A DNA stretch of 64,000 bases from Bombyx mori (GCF_030269925.1 NC_085112.1:13021501-13085500); one strand, 5' to 3'; counted from the first letter of the stretch, positions 49,814 to 61,875 are shown. Program-made: numbers and translations. Notes: generated from the sequence alone by a model not told the origin.

Positions 49814-52800
49814 ATGTCTCGCAACAAAGACAAGCACGAGGGCGCGAGTGGGCGCACATACCATATCATGTCGGAAGCAGAACGAGCCTCTGGTCGTAGA
49901 GGAGGTTGGACTACTCTTGAGGTGAATATTAATCATTCAATGATTATCTTTAAATTTATTGATACAAAACTGAAACGCCATATTTTTTATTCCACACCAT
50001 GTTGTAATTATTCTGTGAAACACCGCATCAAATATAAAAGTCAAAAGTGATGACTTTTTTAGAAATCTAATTTAGAAATAAAAATTTGTTACAATTTTTT
50101 TTTTAAACTTACAATTACCAACTTAGTATGAAATGCAAACTGTAACCTTCACTTTTTATGTAAAACTAGTAAAAAAAAACACTAGCAACAAAAACAGAAA
50201 ACAGTACTTAGTTTTAAATTTAAATGATCCACTTGTCTATTTAATGTATAAATTAAGCTAGCATTATTTAAGTAGTTATTCCATTAGTATTCATAAACGT
50301 TTAAACACGAGGAAAAGAGATTTTATTATTAAAATTAACGTGGTTTCCACGTTATTTACGTTTAAAACAATACCAACTTTTGATAATTATTGCACAGTAA
50401 ATCTCAATAAAATTATTAATAAGTTTCAAAAATATATTTGAAAGTAAATACGATGTTTGGCAATGTTTGTTTATAACTGTAGAACTCCACTTCCAACAGT
50501 CAGGAAATAATACACAGATTACAGTAGTTTACTTAATTCTGTATTGCTTTATTTGTAACTCAACTTGTACAATCCTTAGACATCTGCTCACTACCGAATA
50601 CACTGATTTCTGTCCCGTTTTATCAGACTACCGCCTTTTTTTATTATGTCACGTCCCCACTACTGTAATTGCTCCCACCAACAGTGTTGCTATTTAGCAA
50701 TCCAAAAATTGCCTGAACATTAACTAATTTAATTATTTTACAACAAACCTTACATTAAAATACATAGAACATTACTATTGCATTTATATTCCTTGTGCGT
50801 AATGTCGTTTTTTCATAATGCAATTAAGGTAGATTATCTTATTTCAGCGTGCATTGTGTCAGTATGTCAATTTATAAATTAGGGCACTTAAATAAATAAT
50901 TAATCCAGAATGAAATATATTATATCGGGCATTTTTGATCAGCTTTATTTGAAAGCAATCCGTTTAAATGTAATTGTGTCATTTAACAATATCCAATACT
51001 TTGTTTTTGTGCTTTTCTGTGGCCTGGCTGATCGTAAAAGATTGGCGTTGCCCGCGGGCGTGACCCTTGTCCAGGTTGTAGTCAAAGCGACGACTACAGG
51101 CACTAAATCATCTCATGTCATCAATACCAGAGTCGAATACCATTCCATATACTGTAGAGGGTTGTTGATACCAGAACCTTTACGGCGAAAACAAATTCTG
51201 TTTGAACACTATTAATAGAGAAGAAATGAAGAAAAGAAGAGGAAGAAGAAAATCATCTAGTGTTTCAAATATATGACTGGACCATCGACAAGCAATTCAG
51301 TGCAAAACTCCATATGAAAGAGCATACAAAGAATACTGAAGTATCTTCATAATAAGAGCTTAAGTGTTTACGATAATCTCAACGGCTCTCTTGTTTATGT
51401 AACCAAATTGAGAAAAGCGCATAGAACCCCTCAGCTTGGTGACTGTTTGGAGATCGTTGAAAGTTTTGCTAAAAGTAATTAATAAAAAATGCAAGAACAT
51501 AATAAGCAGGTCCTTCTTTGCTCTGAACACGCAAATCTATCCTCAAAGTGATATTTTGAAATATATCCATTTCGCCAAATTCGTCCCTGTCCAGTTTTCA
51601 ACTACAGTCACAGATGTCACCTGTTTTCGGTATCGTGGCGAATATTTTTGGTTTTGCGAATATTTTTATCCACGTCTGCTATTACTGTTACGCCGGCAAG
51701 AGTAACGCCATCTATCGCCGAATACCAGAAACGAATATCAAAAGAACTAGTACCAGCGAAAACGCTCGATAAGTGCAACGCCATCTATTGTCAGATACTT
51801 TATCTGACAATAGATGGCGTTGCATGTAGCTTCGACTTGCCCACAATGTTCTCGATAAATCTAGGGATGTCGTATCGTCTATAAAAGCTTTGCAGAGTTG
51901 GCACGAAGTCAGTTAGTAATCGAATGTACTCGAAGTAAAACAGCGAACGGATCACCTGAATCGAAGCGGAATTGTTCTGTGAGCGTTTTAAATGTTAATA
52001 CAGTTTTAAATTGTACTTCGGTGGGACGTTTATTTATCCCGTACTCCAGCGCGTAACAATACAGTTGAAGTGTTAGTTAAATTCATATGATTTTTCGCGT
52101 TTTCAGGTAACAGGAGGTGTGCGCGCCCTAGCGCCGCCCCTCTTTCAGCTGACTCACTTGACAGCGCTGTATTTGAACGACAACTCACTGCAGCGCATCC
52201 CTACCGACATCAATCAACTCGTCAACTTGCACACACTGGACATATCCAACAATAAACTGAGATCGCTGCCCGTCGAGCTAGGAGACCTAATACAGCTCAG
52301 GTTCGTTTTTTTTTAAATATACAACATTTCCAAAATTCATTTTAATTATGCCAAACTCACCCTTTTAACACAGGAAATAAAATACAAAATTAAATGACAA
52401 AACCGTAATATTACCAGAAAATGTTTAAATGTCTTTATTGTGTCTGTTATAATAAATAGGCAATGTTACCTCAAGTCAAAGTATAGGTAGAAATTCGGAC
52501 GAACATCAACGATTGACCAAAGACATTGTGGTAACCTCAAAGCTATCAAATAATTTGTATACACTGGCGTGGGCGGACAGACACCGCTTAGTCGAAGCAA
52601 GGGAGCGTAGAGCGTATAGACGTCAAGTGAGGCAAAGTAGAAAGCTAACTATGGTGAAACAAATAATGGACAATGTTTTTGATGCTTTAGAGTTAAACAA
52701 AAAGCAGTCTTTAAAAAACAAAACAAATGAAAACTAATCGTTCCTAGAAAAGTCTTACTAATATACTTATTGCGGAAAAGCCACGCTCGAAAAGAAATGC

Positions 52801-55800
52801 AACGATTCTTAGCTACATACATTTAGAAGGAAACAGCAAAACAACAATGTTCGTTCAGTTCAGTAATGTAATGTACGAATATTGCACTTAAATCTCCAAT
52901 CTGATTAATACGAGAAGAAAAGCTCTCTAAATCAGACAACAGTGCGCATGTTGACCGATAATATTTGTCTTAGCCAGTCCTTAAAGGACCCTAGTACCCG
53001 ATCCAAAAAGCTAACCATAAACAGAATATCTTGAAGTCCATATCAAACATAAAAATAGTAAAATTAGACTTCGCTTAGCGGGAAGGAGACGGACCGGCAA
53101 TCCCCTATATAACTTTAAAGGCCATCTCACGCCAACCCCGAAGCTTATCCCTTTGACTGCCATATAATATATGTCACCGGTGCCCTACGTGGGGCACTGA
53201 AGTAATTACATATCGTCTTCTCGCATTAAAACTGTATAATCTCAAAACTTACTAAATTTTACAGGAGAGTGTTTTAAAGGTTTAACATGTGATATTTTTA
53301 ATATTAATCATCTTTGCAACATTTATTTTTTAGTTTTTACAAGTTACATTATCTGTCTTTTAAAGTAAGATAAAATTATATATTAATTTTGTTAATAGTA
53401 GTCAAAATATAGGTAAAGTAAAAAAAACTACGCTCTTCTGATAGTATTTTTGAGAAAAATACTGGTGATACCAAATGATTCCACATATTAATTCAATTTC
53501 GAATATTATTGGAAATTGTACACTTTTAATGCGAAATGACGATATGTCGTTTTCGGTGATTAACATGCCAGAATGTCTACTAGACTTTGGAAAAAGAAGA
53601 ATCCGAAGATGCTGAGATTGAATCTATTCCTAAGAGACCTAATGGACTAAAATGTACATTAAAAATAAAAGAAAAGTTATGCAGTTTATACTATGCAATC
53701 TAGGGTTCGTGTTAGCAACGTCGTCATGTTTGAGCCCTGCGAGCTCACCTACTAGTTAAGGTTACGCTGATATAGCCTCTCAAGGCTCACAGCTTAGGTA
53801 GGAAAGAAATAAGAAACGGGAGCTTAACAGTGCACCGGCTACATGGCAGCCAAAAGCTTAAGTGAAGTTTTACAATATTTTTTTAGTAAATATACTATAA
53901 TTCGGTAGTGCCTTGTAATTGTAATTTCTATGAGCGATGGTAATCATCTACCATCGGATTTGCCGTATGCTGGAGTAAAAAATGCCAGTGAGACCGAACC
54001 ACTCGCTTCTAACACTATCGTTAAGTGAACGAAACATTCAATAAGTCGCGCATACCCAATATTTCGTATGGTACTATAATGAAAATCTTCCCTGTACTGT
54101 TGACTAGATGTATCAAGTTATATGTCAATCTAATAAAGCTTTTGTATGAACCACGAAAAATCTATATATGGAAAAATACATTCTCAGCTTTTCATCACCT
54201 GTCTTAATTAATAGTTTTTATAAATAAGACATCAATGAATTCTAGATGGCACAATATACAGGATCCCTGTATATTGTTGAAGTTTTTTTCATATGTTATT
54301 CTATGTTTTTACCTATCCTTCATCTGAAACACGTCGATGAAATAGGGTGGAAATAGTCTACATTATAAATAAATAAAAAAACAATAAAATATAGTGGAAA
54401 TTACACTATCAGTTGTAAAATCACAACTATTATGAAATTCTACAATATTTTACCACTATTTATTAGTATATACTAAAAAAAATTTATTAGTTTATGTTGG
54501 TATTTATTACTAATAGTTTTGGATGATATTCCAATCGCATAATTTTCCCGCTCGAAGCTGTTATTTATACAGCAAGCTAAACTAGGTCACGAATGACGCG
54601 TATTGACAAAATTTCTGAATCCTATCAATATGTAACGCAGGTACACGCTATGTGTAAATTCTCTATCCATAGTAAATTAAGCGTGAAGATTGTATTAAAT
54701 AATATATATATATATTTTGCTAACCTTACCAACCGAATTTTACCAAACGTGCCCCATATGGTATTAAGTGCCTATCGGATTCTGCAGAGACCACAAACCG
54801 CTATTCGGTACCACAAACCGCTATTGGGTACCTAATTCGGTATTCGCTAATTATATATAGCGATATATTGAAATGATATAAATAGTATGGTATTTAATAT
54901 TTGCTTTTTAGTATATTTTTAAAATAATTACGTAAATTTTCTGTTTTCATTTAAACTTTTAATTATTGACTAATTTTGCTTTAGGTTATTGTGCACACGT
55001 ACAGTAATTATTATACTACTACTCATAAGTTTGACAACAGAAAAGTTTCCATGTATGTGTGGGTAATGTTTTCTTTATTGATTTAAAGTATCTTTTATGC
55101 ATTATTTAAAAAAAAAAAATTGCGTTGTGCGCTCCTTCTTTATATTCTCTATAATTGTGAGAAATTTCATACTCCTCCGTCCGCGCAATTTTCGTAAAAA
55201 GGGGTACAAAGTTTTTTCTTCACGTATTAATTTATAGATAATAACAACTAGGAAGAGGAGGTACTTCCGAGCAATAAGCTCGCTAGGTCGTCACGTTCCG
55301 CACGTATGTTTCGGAACTTTTATAGGCAAGCTTATTTCGAAAATGTCATTCGCGCGATTTTGATTTGTCAAATGCCTTCTATTTTATGATAACTACTGTA
55401 AATTTTTACACTGTTGTGTCATAACAGTATTGCTTACATAAAAAAAATTGCAATGCTATTGATGCCTTTCCTCCTGTTATTTTAACACAGAGACAGTCAC
55501 CCAGAAAAATCTTAGACAATTTTTTTCAGTACTGTCGTTCTTTTTAGAACTAGTCGTATAGTTCATTTTTACCTACAATAGGTATATTAACAGGTATAAT
55601 AACACTAAGATGATAATGGAATGAATGATTTTGAATTGACCGGCGTGAAGTCTTAAGGCAACTTTTAACTACATAATATATACATGCATCGTTTACGACT
55701 TGCCGTATTCATAAGTGTTGATGGGTTACATCAGCAATGAAACTTATGCGTTGACGTTTGAGTCTAAAATTGATTGCTTCTCTGATTCTAAACTACTGAA

Positions 55801-58800
55801 TAAATACGCGAACGAGTTAGGCCAGCACGGTTAGCTTAAATAGTTATCGCACGTTAGAATAGACGCAATGTGATTTCGTCTCCAAGTTAAGGCTTTAAGA
55901 TTTCATTGCACAATTACGAGTAAGCGTTGACTGGCACCAAGCACCTTACTGGTGGTAGGACCTCTTTTGAGTCCGCACGGGTAGGTACCACCGCCCTGCT
56001 CATTTCTGCCGTGAAGCAGTAATGCGTTTCGATTTGAAAGGTGAGGCAGCCGTTGTAACTATACTAAGACTTAGAACTTATATCTCGAGGTGGGTGGCGC
56101 ATTTACGTTGTAGATGTCTATGGGCTCCAGTGACCACTTAACACCAGGTGGGCTGTGAGATCGTCCACCCATCTAAGCAATAAAAAAAAGAGCAACTTAT
56201 ATCGAGCGCTTTAATACTCAACACTAGGCGACGGCCTGGTTGATTTAGGATTAGGTGCCTCGTCTCTCTGCTAAAATATCAATAAAAAATCACATCATGG
56301 TAACATAATTGGGCTTCTGTAACAACCACCTGACTCCTTCGTCCGTCTAAAGCAATAAAAAGGCGTACGATAAATGACTGGGACAGTAAAATAACAATCG
56401 GTCGTATAGAAACCGGAAACGTACCTGACCGTGCCGTACAGTTTTGTTGGTAGTAAATTTTATTGTCGCACTAAGTGCGTTCTCTTCACACGAGGACATA
56501 CGAATGGAGATCGTGTTTAATCTTGAATTAATTCGAAGTACGTACGCGATGACCTCGTTTGATTGAAGCATGAAAACGTTTATTATTACTAGCTGATTGT
56601 TTTAGTGCTTTGTTAATTAGGTTTCTTTTAAAAAATATATTCAAAAAATTGAAATTCAACTAAAAAATGAAAAATTTAAACTATTATTTATTTTTCATTT
56701 TTTTAGTTGAATTTCAATTCTTTAAGTAATTATTTTTTTTTAATATTGATTTGTCATCGGTCCTCGATTAATCTACAAAGTTTGAATGAAATCTGGCCGT
56801 TTAAAGTGGGTCAAAATCGCGTCTAAAGGAGTCAGTTACAAACATTCAAACATAATTTTTTTTTTTATTGCCTTGGTGTGTGGACGAGCTCATAGCCCAC
56901 CTGGTGTTAAGTGGTTACTGGAACCCATAGACATCTACAATGTAAATGCGCCATACACCTTGAGATATAAGTTCTAAGGTCTCAGTATAGTTACAACGGC
57001 TGTCCCACCCTTCAAACCGAAACGCATTACTGCTTCACGGCAGAAATAGGTGGGGCGGTGGTACCTACCCGTGCGGACTCACAAGAGGTCCTACAACCAG
57101 TAATAAGTGCAAGTGAATCTAATATAAAGCGTGTAAAAAGGAGGAAAATTTCGGTTTTAGTTCATTTTATGCACATACTAGGAACACTACGTGTTAGGAC
57201 AAAGAAACATTTCAAGGATAAGCGCCGCAATGGAATAGGAAATGAAAAAACATTGCCGGCTACCATGGATATTTAGCTCAGATCATATAAATCGAAATTA
57301 CTCAACCCCGTGCCACATTGCGGTCCGAGGACATTAAATGGCCCACATAAGCAATTTTTAAATTTTAAATGCAATATGACCTTACAGTTCTTATGTAGTT
57401 TCAGGCCAACACAATATGTATTTACGTAAGTGAAAAATAAAAACCGCGCATCACTGATTTAGCAACAGAACTGTGACCTGGTGTTTCTTTCAACATCTAA
57501 TTTGACGGCTAACATAAAAATAAATAACAAACATATATTACACCAGAAACAATGTTAGAAACGACATTGATCGTATCAAGTACCTGCGTTATTAAATAAA
57601 ATATTTAGATTTTGATTTAAGATAACTCTACATAGTTTTGTTTCTTTACTTGGCTTTATCATTTTTACGATGCTCTTTGTTTTATTATCAAAGCGTCTTT
57701 ATTAGCTTGGTACGTTTGTTTGTATGTAACTGTATCTTTGAACGCTATTTCGACGGTTTTAAAATCGTCCGAATAACTTGAAAATTTGCAAATGTATGAA
57801 GGACCAATGGCAATATATTTTATAACGATGTTTTAATATCAGTAACTGGGTAAAAAAATATGAAAATAATTGTTAGTTCGGTTTGCTCTTTAAACGTGAT
57901 TTTTTTGTTGTTGTGTTGAAACTACATGTATTATTTGAATAAACAACAATTACTTACTATATTATCGCCCAAGCCTAAATTGGAAGTAATTAAAATATGC
58001 TCTGGGGAGGACATATGGGGAGGCCTATGTCCAGTAGACCTCTGTAGGATGATGATAACGATACCGTTTTGATGAGAAGACCATTCTTTTGTAGTCATTA
58101 ACTGAGCACACTTTATTAAATACCCGGTGCATTTGACTTTCAAAATAACCGGCACGATAAATTTGATTACACAAGCCCAAAGCGATCTTTTCTAAACCTC
58201 CATCGAGTTGTCGATTATATTTGTAATTCAACATACGGGCTATTTACCGTTTGCAATAAACATATGAGTCGTCTATTATCAAAGGTGGCAATCTGTGCAT
58301 TTGGACAAAAAAATGTTATTGATATGGCAATGACAGATTGATTTGAATATAATCGTCTCCTTCAAAGAATACGGTTCAAAACCTGCATTAAATAAAGTAT
58401 TAACTTAACCTGTCTAAGATGTCGTTCAGAAGAGTTTTGTGACTGCCAATGGAATACAAAGTCAATAATTCGTTTTTCTGATTTACCAATAATTGTCCAG
58501 AAGTCACATTGCCGGCTTTGATAATAGTCGACTCATATCGATGTTAAGTATTGTTGCTGACGTAAATGCCACAAATCGTTTTCCTTCGAAGATTATTTTA
58601 TCAAAGCATTAAACGGCAAAAAAGGTCAATGGCATTTGATTAATATCCCAATTTACGATGTTGATTCTGGTACTTATCGATGTTTAGTTTAGACTTTAGA
58701 CAATGTTTACCGTTAGGGTGGGGCGTGCTTTGAGCGCGTACGGGTTCTGTCCGTATTGTATGTTTGCCTCAAAGCCGCTATTCGGTTCTAAATGAGGTTT

Positions 58801-61523
58801 GAAAATAGTGACGAGAGGCAAACGGCAATTTGGAAATGTCCTTGGCATTGATATTGAAGTTCAACAACGAGTGACCACTCAACATCGGGTATTCTCGTAG
58901 GTAATATGAAATTTAAAAAAAATTAGGCTTCGGTGACATACCGCAAGAATGGTGGTAATGTCTATTTTATAGTGATTTATGGGAATGGCTGCCTCTCGAA
59001 ATCATGTGTGCCGTATGCTTGCCTTTCTACATATAAATATAAGAAAAAATATCAATCAACCAACCGAGGATCTCGTTTCGTATCCAATAACACTAGATCT
59101 GTTTACAAATTTATTCACTTAGTTATCATAACAAGCCCGGGTTCAACGACCTTGGTCGACCGAACGCGATACAAATTAATATTGCTAGTTTATAAAGCTG
59201 CATTCTTATCATTATCTCGAAGATATAATTTTTTTTTTGTTTATACACAACGCTGTTTTGATACTGACGTCATTGTTTGACATTGATAATTTAAATGTAT
59301 AAAGCTAAAGAGTTTGTTTGTTTGTTTGAACGGGCTAATCTCAGGAACTACTGATTCGATTTGAAAAATTCTTTCAGTAAATAAGGAAAATAATTGTAAA
59401 ACTAAAGCGATATTCATTCGACCTTTGCATTCGATTTAAGAAATTGAAGATGTAGGCGTAATCCAAGGATACAATAAAAAGATTTCGTACAAATACATAT
59501 AAAAATAACGAATATATAATACGCATATAAAATACAAACACATAATAAATATAATCTTATACTTACTACCTACGTAATAGAACCTCAAGTTGATTGTTAT
59601 GATGAAACTTACTTGTAGCGTAATCCAAGGATACAATAAAAAGACTTCATACAAATAAATATAAAAATAACGAATATATAATACGCATATAAAATACAAA
59701 AACACAATAATAAATATAATCCTTAACTTACTACCTACGTAATAGAACCTCAAGTTAATTGTTATGATGAAACTAACTTATATGGTTAATTATCGATGAT
59801 AGTCCTACAAACTTAGAGTTAAAATATTTATAAGGAAATAATAGTTTAGGCAGTTGTTTTTTTATTGCACAGATTGGTGGATGAGCTCACAGCCCATCTG
59901 GTGTTAAGTGGTTACCGGAGCCCATAGACATCTTCAACGTAAATGCATTACTGCTTCACGGCCGAAATAGGCAGGGTGGTGGTACCTACCTGTGCGGACT
60001 CATAAGAGGTTCTGCCACCAGTAAATGGAAATTAGAGCTTCATAGAATTTGTCCGATTCGGAGCATAGGATACAGTAGTCCCACCGTGAAGATTTACACT
60101 TTAACTTTTAACTATTCAAACTCACTACTAATAGTCGTGTCCTAAAGGATAAGACGCGCGGTGTACTCGTATCGAGTGATGCGGATATGCTAATGTTCAA
60201 ATCCTGCCGGCAGGTACACATTTTTCTAAAGAAATACGCTTCTTTATGACTTCCACTATGAATCGAATAAGATGTGTAGTAAAAAAAAAAGAATACGTAA
60301 TTACTGCTAGTTTACCTGATTAGATACCACCACTCTGTCTGGTTCTGCGTCAAGCAGCTACGCATGGTAATTGAACCCTCGACCTCCTGTCTCAAGATCA
60401 GCGAGGACATCCACGTTGTCATGCCGCGGCTGCAAGTTCATTCCCCCGATCAATACGCTGTAGAAAAAAAAACAGATCATTCAAGCAATCAAATAATGTA
60501 AACAAAATGATAGCAGGCTACAACGCTCCAGCTGACGTAGTCTACGACAGATGTTTTACTTCATATTTAATTAGTAACCGTAAAATTAGATCATTAAAAT
60601 TCAAATAATGTTCGATGTTCAATGTTTGATTTTCCAACGGTATTCCACGACCGTTATTTTTTAAATATTGTTAAGGGTTCGTTGTTAGTTTGGGCTCAGT
60701 TTTTATTTTTATTGTGCTAATACTGAACGAATTATCATCTGTGGTCCTGAATATCTAAAGAACACCCATTGACGTAATAACGTGATATTATTAAACAATA
60801 ATATCCCTCCATTCAAACCAGAAATTAACGAATGGTTCGCGGTAGAAACAGGCATTATTTTGATACTAATGATTTCTGAACATACACACTCATAATACAA
60901 AGCGTATCGCCCGTAATCACGCAAAATAAAATTTCAATAAATATGCTAAGCTCGAATGGAGTATCCCATAGACACAGCACACTGAGTTTCTCGCCGGATC
61001 TTCTCAGTGGGTCGCGTTTCCGATCCGGTAGTAGATTCTGCGAAGCACTGCTCTTGCTAAGGTCAGTGCTAGCATCACTGCGGTTTGAGCCCCGTGAGCT
61101 CACCTACTAGTTAAGGTTACGCTGAAATAGCCTCTCAAGGCCACCAGCTTAGGTAGGGGAAAAAAATTGACAGTTTTTTTAATTTTTTATTGCCCGTAAG
61201 GCAGACGAGCATACGGCTCACCTGATGGTGAGTTGTTACCGTCGCCCATGGACTTCAGCAACGCCAGGGGTAGAGCCAAGTCGCTGTCTACCGATTGAAT
61301 TGTATTGGATGAAAGTGGGAGGATCTAACCGCATAAATTTGTTATAGAGAACTACACCTGCATAATAACTACCTAAGAGCACTGCCTTATGAACTTGGTA
61401 GGCTCTTCCACCTTCAGTTGCTCGGGCTACAGGGGAACCCCCTGAACAAGGAGATGCTGTCGATATACAACGACTCCAACGGAACCGCCAAGCTGATCAC
61501 GTACATGCTCGACAACTTGCAAG
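49814..61523 (+). CDS. CNOT6: CCR4-NOT complex subunit 6 (CNOT6/twin), N-terminal LRR exons
   Basis: Catalytic deadenylase subunit (CCR4) of CCR4-NOT, which shortens mRNA poly(A) tails in the cytoplasm. Exons: 49814-49921 (MSRNKDKHEGASGRTYHIMS.., 36 codons), 52107-52300 and 61348-61523; phases 0, 2 and 1 agree. The first exon has the family's YxIMS.EEA-like start. The next two encode leucine-rich repeats: LTALYLNDNSLQRIPTDI, LHTLDISNNKLRSLPVEL, ELHLHNNYLRALPYELG and LQLLGLQGNPLNKEMLSIYN, the last being the typical end of the CNOT6 LRR domain. The EEP nuclease domain must lie beyond 64000. Intron 2 is 9 kb and full of Bm1 copies, a MITE and tandem repeats. The sequence CCATAG|GTGAC just before the ATG looks like an acceptor, so a non-coding 5' exon upstream is likely. 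Confidence 0.93.
49922..51685. other. CNOT6 intron 1, nothing firm
   Basis: AT-rich. A 51030-51200 stretch of higher GC has an open frame without recognisable motifs, probably an eroded transposon next to the LTR. Confidence 0.4.
51686..52058 (+). mobile_element. Probable solo LTR (373 bp)
   Basis: Begins TGTTACGC and ends GCGTAACA, the inverted ends of many insect Ty3-type LTRs. It has a TATA box (CTATAAAAGC, about 51880) with an initiator-like TCAGT some 30 bp on. Flanks TTAC/ATAC are close to a 4-bp duplication. No internal coding region is present. It contains the perfect hairpin at 51774-51824 and ends 48 bp before the CNOT6 exon 2 acceptor. Confidence 0.6.
51774..51824. repeat. Perfect 24-bp inverted repeat with 3-nt loop
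   Basis: Arms 51774-51797 and 51801-51824 are exact reverse complements around CTT. Each arm contains the ACGCCATCTATTGTC motif, of which ACGCCATCTAT also occurs at about 51706-51716. It could form a strong DNA or RNA hairpin within the probable LTR. Confidence 0.95.
52460..52737 (+). CDS. Unrecognised basic, exon-like open frame inside CNOT6 intron 2
   Basis: Open for about 92 codons after an acceptor-like AAATAG|GC and ending at TAA 52735-52737. The sequence is rich in Arg/Glu (WADRHRLVEARERRAYRRQV, then RKLTMVKQIMDNVFDAL), giving an amphipathic, probably helical C-terminus with a NKKQSLKNKTNEN tail. It would need an upstream exon ending in phase 1. CNOT6 exon 2 ends in phase 2, so it is not simply its next exon. 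It could be the last exon of a nested gene or a retroposed piece. It has no similarity to the repeats here; family unknown. Confidence 0.35.
52738..53699. other. CNOT6 intron 2, nothing recognised
   Basis: Slightly higher GC at 53060-53200, no frame or repeat identified. Confidence 0.5.
53700..53810 (+). mobile_element. Jockey-like LINE 3' tail
   Basis: GTTTGAGCCCTGCGAGCTC through GCTTAGGTAGGAAAGAAATAA, the last 110 bp of the plus-oriented LINE. In CNOT6 intron 2. Confidence 0.65.
55020..55245 (+). repeat. Dispersed repeat shared with 28990-29250
   Basis: Second copy, same orientation, in CNOT6 intron 2. No terminal inverted repeats or coding content were found. Confidence 0.75.
55948..56189 (+). 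mobile_element. Bm1 SINE, 5'-truncated
   Basis: ACTGGTGGTAGGACCTC to CATCTAAGCAATAAAAAAAA. Confidence 0.92.
56620..56860. repeat. AT-rich foldback repeat, second copy
   Basis: GAAATTCAACTAAAAAATG is followed about 50 bp later by its complement CATTTTTTTAGTTGAATTTC, then a tail that matches the other end of the family. Confidence 0.65.
56856..57103 (-). mobile_element. Bm1 SINE, 5'-truncated
   Basis: TTTTATTGCCTTGGTGTGTG to GGTCCTACAACCAGTAAT. Confidence 0.92.
57690..57870. repeat. Fragment of the foldback repeat family
   Basis: AAGCGTCTTTATTAGCTTGG and GTATCTTTGAACGCTATTTC match the left end of the 14310 copy. Confidence 0.55.
58005..58065 (+). mobile_element. RTE-like LINE 3' tail fragment
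   Basis: GGGGAGGCCTATGTCCAGTAG followed by GATGATGATAACG is the characteristic end of lepidopteran RTE-type elements. Only the tail remains. Confidence 0.55.
58265..58535. mobile_element. MITE copy 2 (TGAGTCG...CGACTCA, TA flanks)
   Basis: 271 bp, same orientation and TIRs as copy 1, also flanked by TA. It differs from copy 1 by small indels and substitutions. Lies in CNOT6 intron 2. Confidence 0.82.
59456..59776. repeat. Two tandem copies of a ~160-bp AT-rich unit
   Basis: 59456-59617 and 59618-59776 both start near GTAATCCAAGGATACAATAA and contain ACTACCTACGTAATAGAACC. About 93% alike with small indels. Confidence 0.93.
59857..60024 (-). mobile_element. Bm1 SINE with internal deletion
   Basis: AACGTAAATG is fused to CATTACTGCTTCACGG, removing about 80 bp of the body. 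Confidence 0.88.
60130..60440 (+). mobile_element. Old, diverged Bm1-like SINE with tRNA-like head
   Basis: AGTCGTGTCCTAAAGGATAA and GTTCAAATCCTGCCGGCAGG mark the head. The body is strongly diverged. Confidence 0.65.
60970..61160 (+). mobile_element. Jockey-like LINE 3' end
   Basis: From CACACTGAGTTTCTCGCC to GCTTAGGTAGGGGAAAAAAA. Lies upstream of CNOT6 exon 61348-61523. Confidence 0.7.
61172..61295 (-). repeat. Repeat family 'GGCAGACGAG..CACCTGATGG', copy 3
   Basis: TTTTTTATTGCCCGTAAGGC then AGACGAGCATACGGCTCACC and GGGGTAGAGCCAAGTCGCTG. Uninterrupted reference for copy 1. Confidence 0.6.
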
Positions 61524-61591
61524 GTAAGTTCGATTCGGTCCACTCAATCGTTTGCCAGATTATTATAGACGGAGCAACGCAATGATTCATA

Positions 61592-61870
61592 TTTTTTTTT
61601 TATTTATTGCTTAGATGGGTGGACGAGCTCACAGCCCACCTGGTGTTTAAGTGGTTACTGGAACCTATAGACATCTACAACGTAAATGCGCCACACACTT
61701 TGAGATTTAAGTTCTAAGGTTGAGACCTTAGCCGTTGTAACTATACTTGAGAGTATAGTTACAACGGCTGCCCCACCCTTCAAACCGAAACGCGTTACTG
61801 CTTCACGGCAGAAATAGGCTGGGTGGTGGTACCTACCCGCGCGGACTTAGAAGAGGTCCTACCACCAGTA
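61592..61870 (-). mobile_element. Bm1 SINE with internal inverted duplication
   Basis: Standard ends, but GCCGTTGTAACTATACTT precedes its own inverted complement (AGTATAGTTACAACGGC) at 61731-61767, giving a foldback not found in other copies. Confidence 0.88.
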
Positions 61871-61875
61871 AAATA

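Noticed and set aside
50910..51215. 101-codon plus-strand frame
   Set aside because: No motif, and the usable part is short; more likely eroded transposon DNA next to the LTR. Kept only as a note.
59436..59753. 105-codon tyrosine/phenylalanine-rich frame on the minus strand
   Set aside because: It arises from two copies of an AT-rich tandem repeat.
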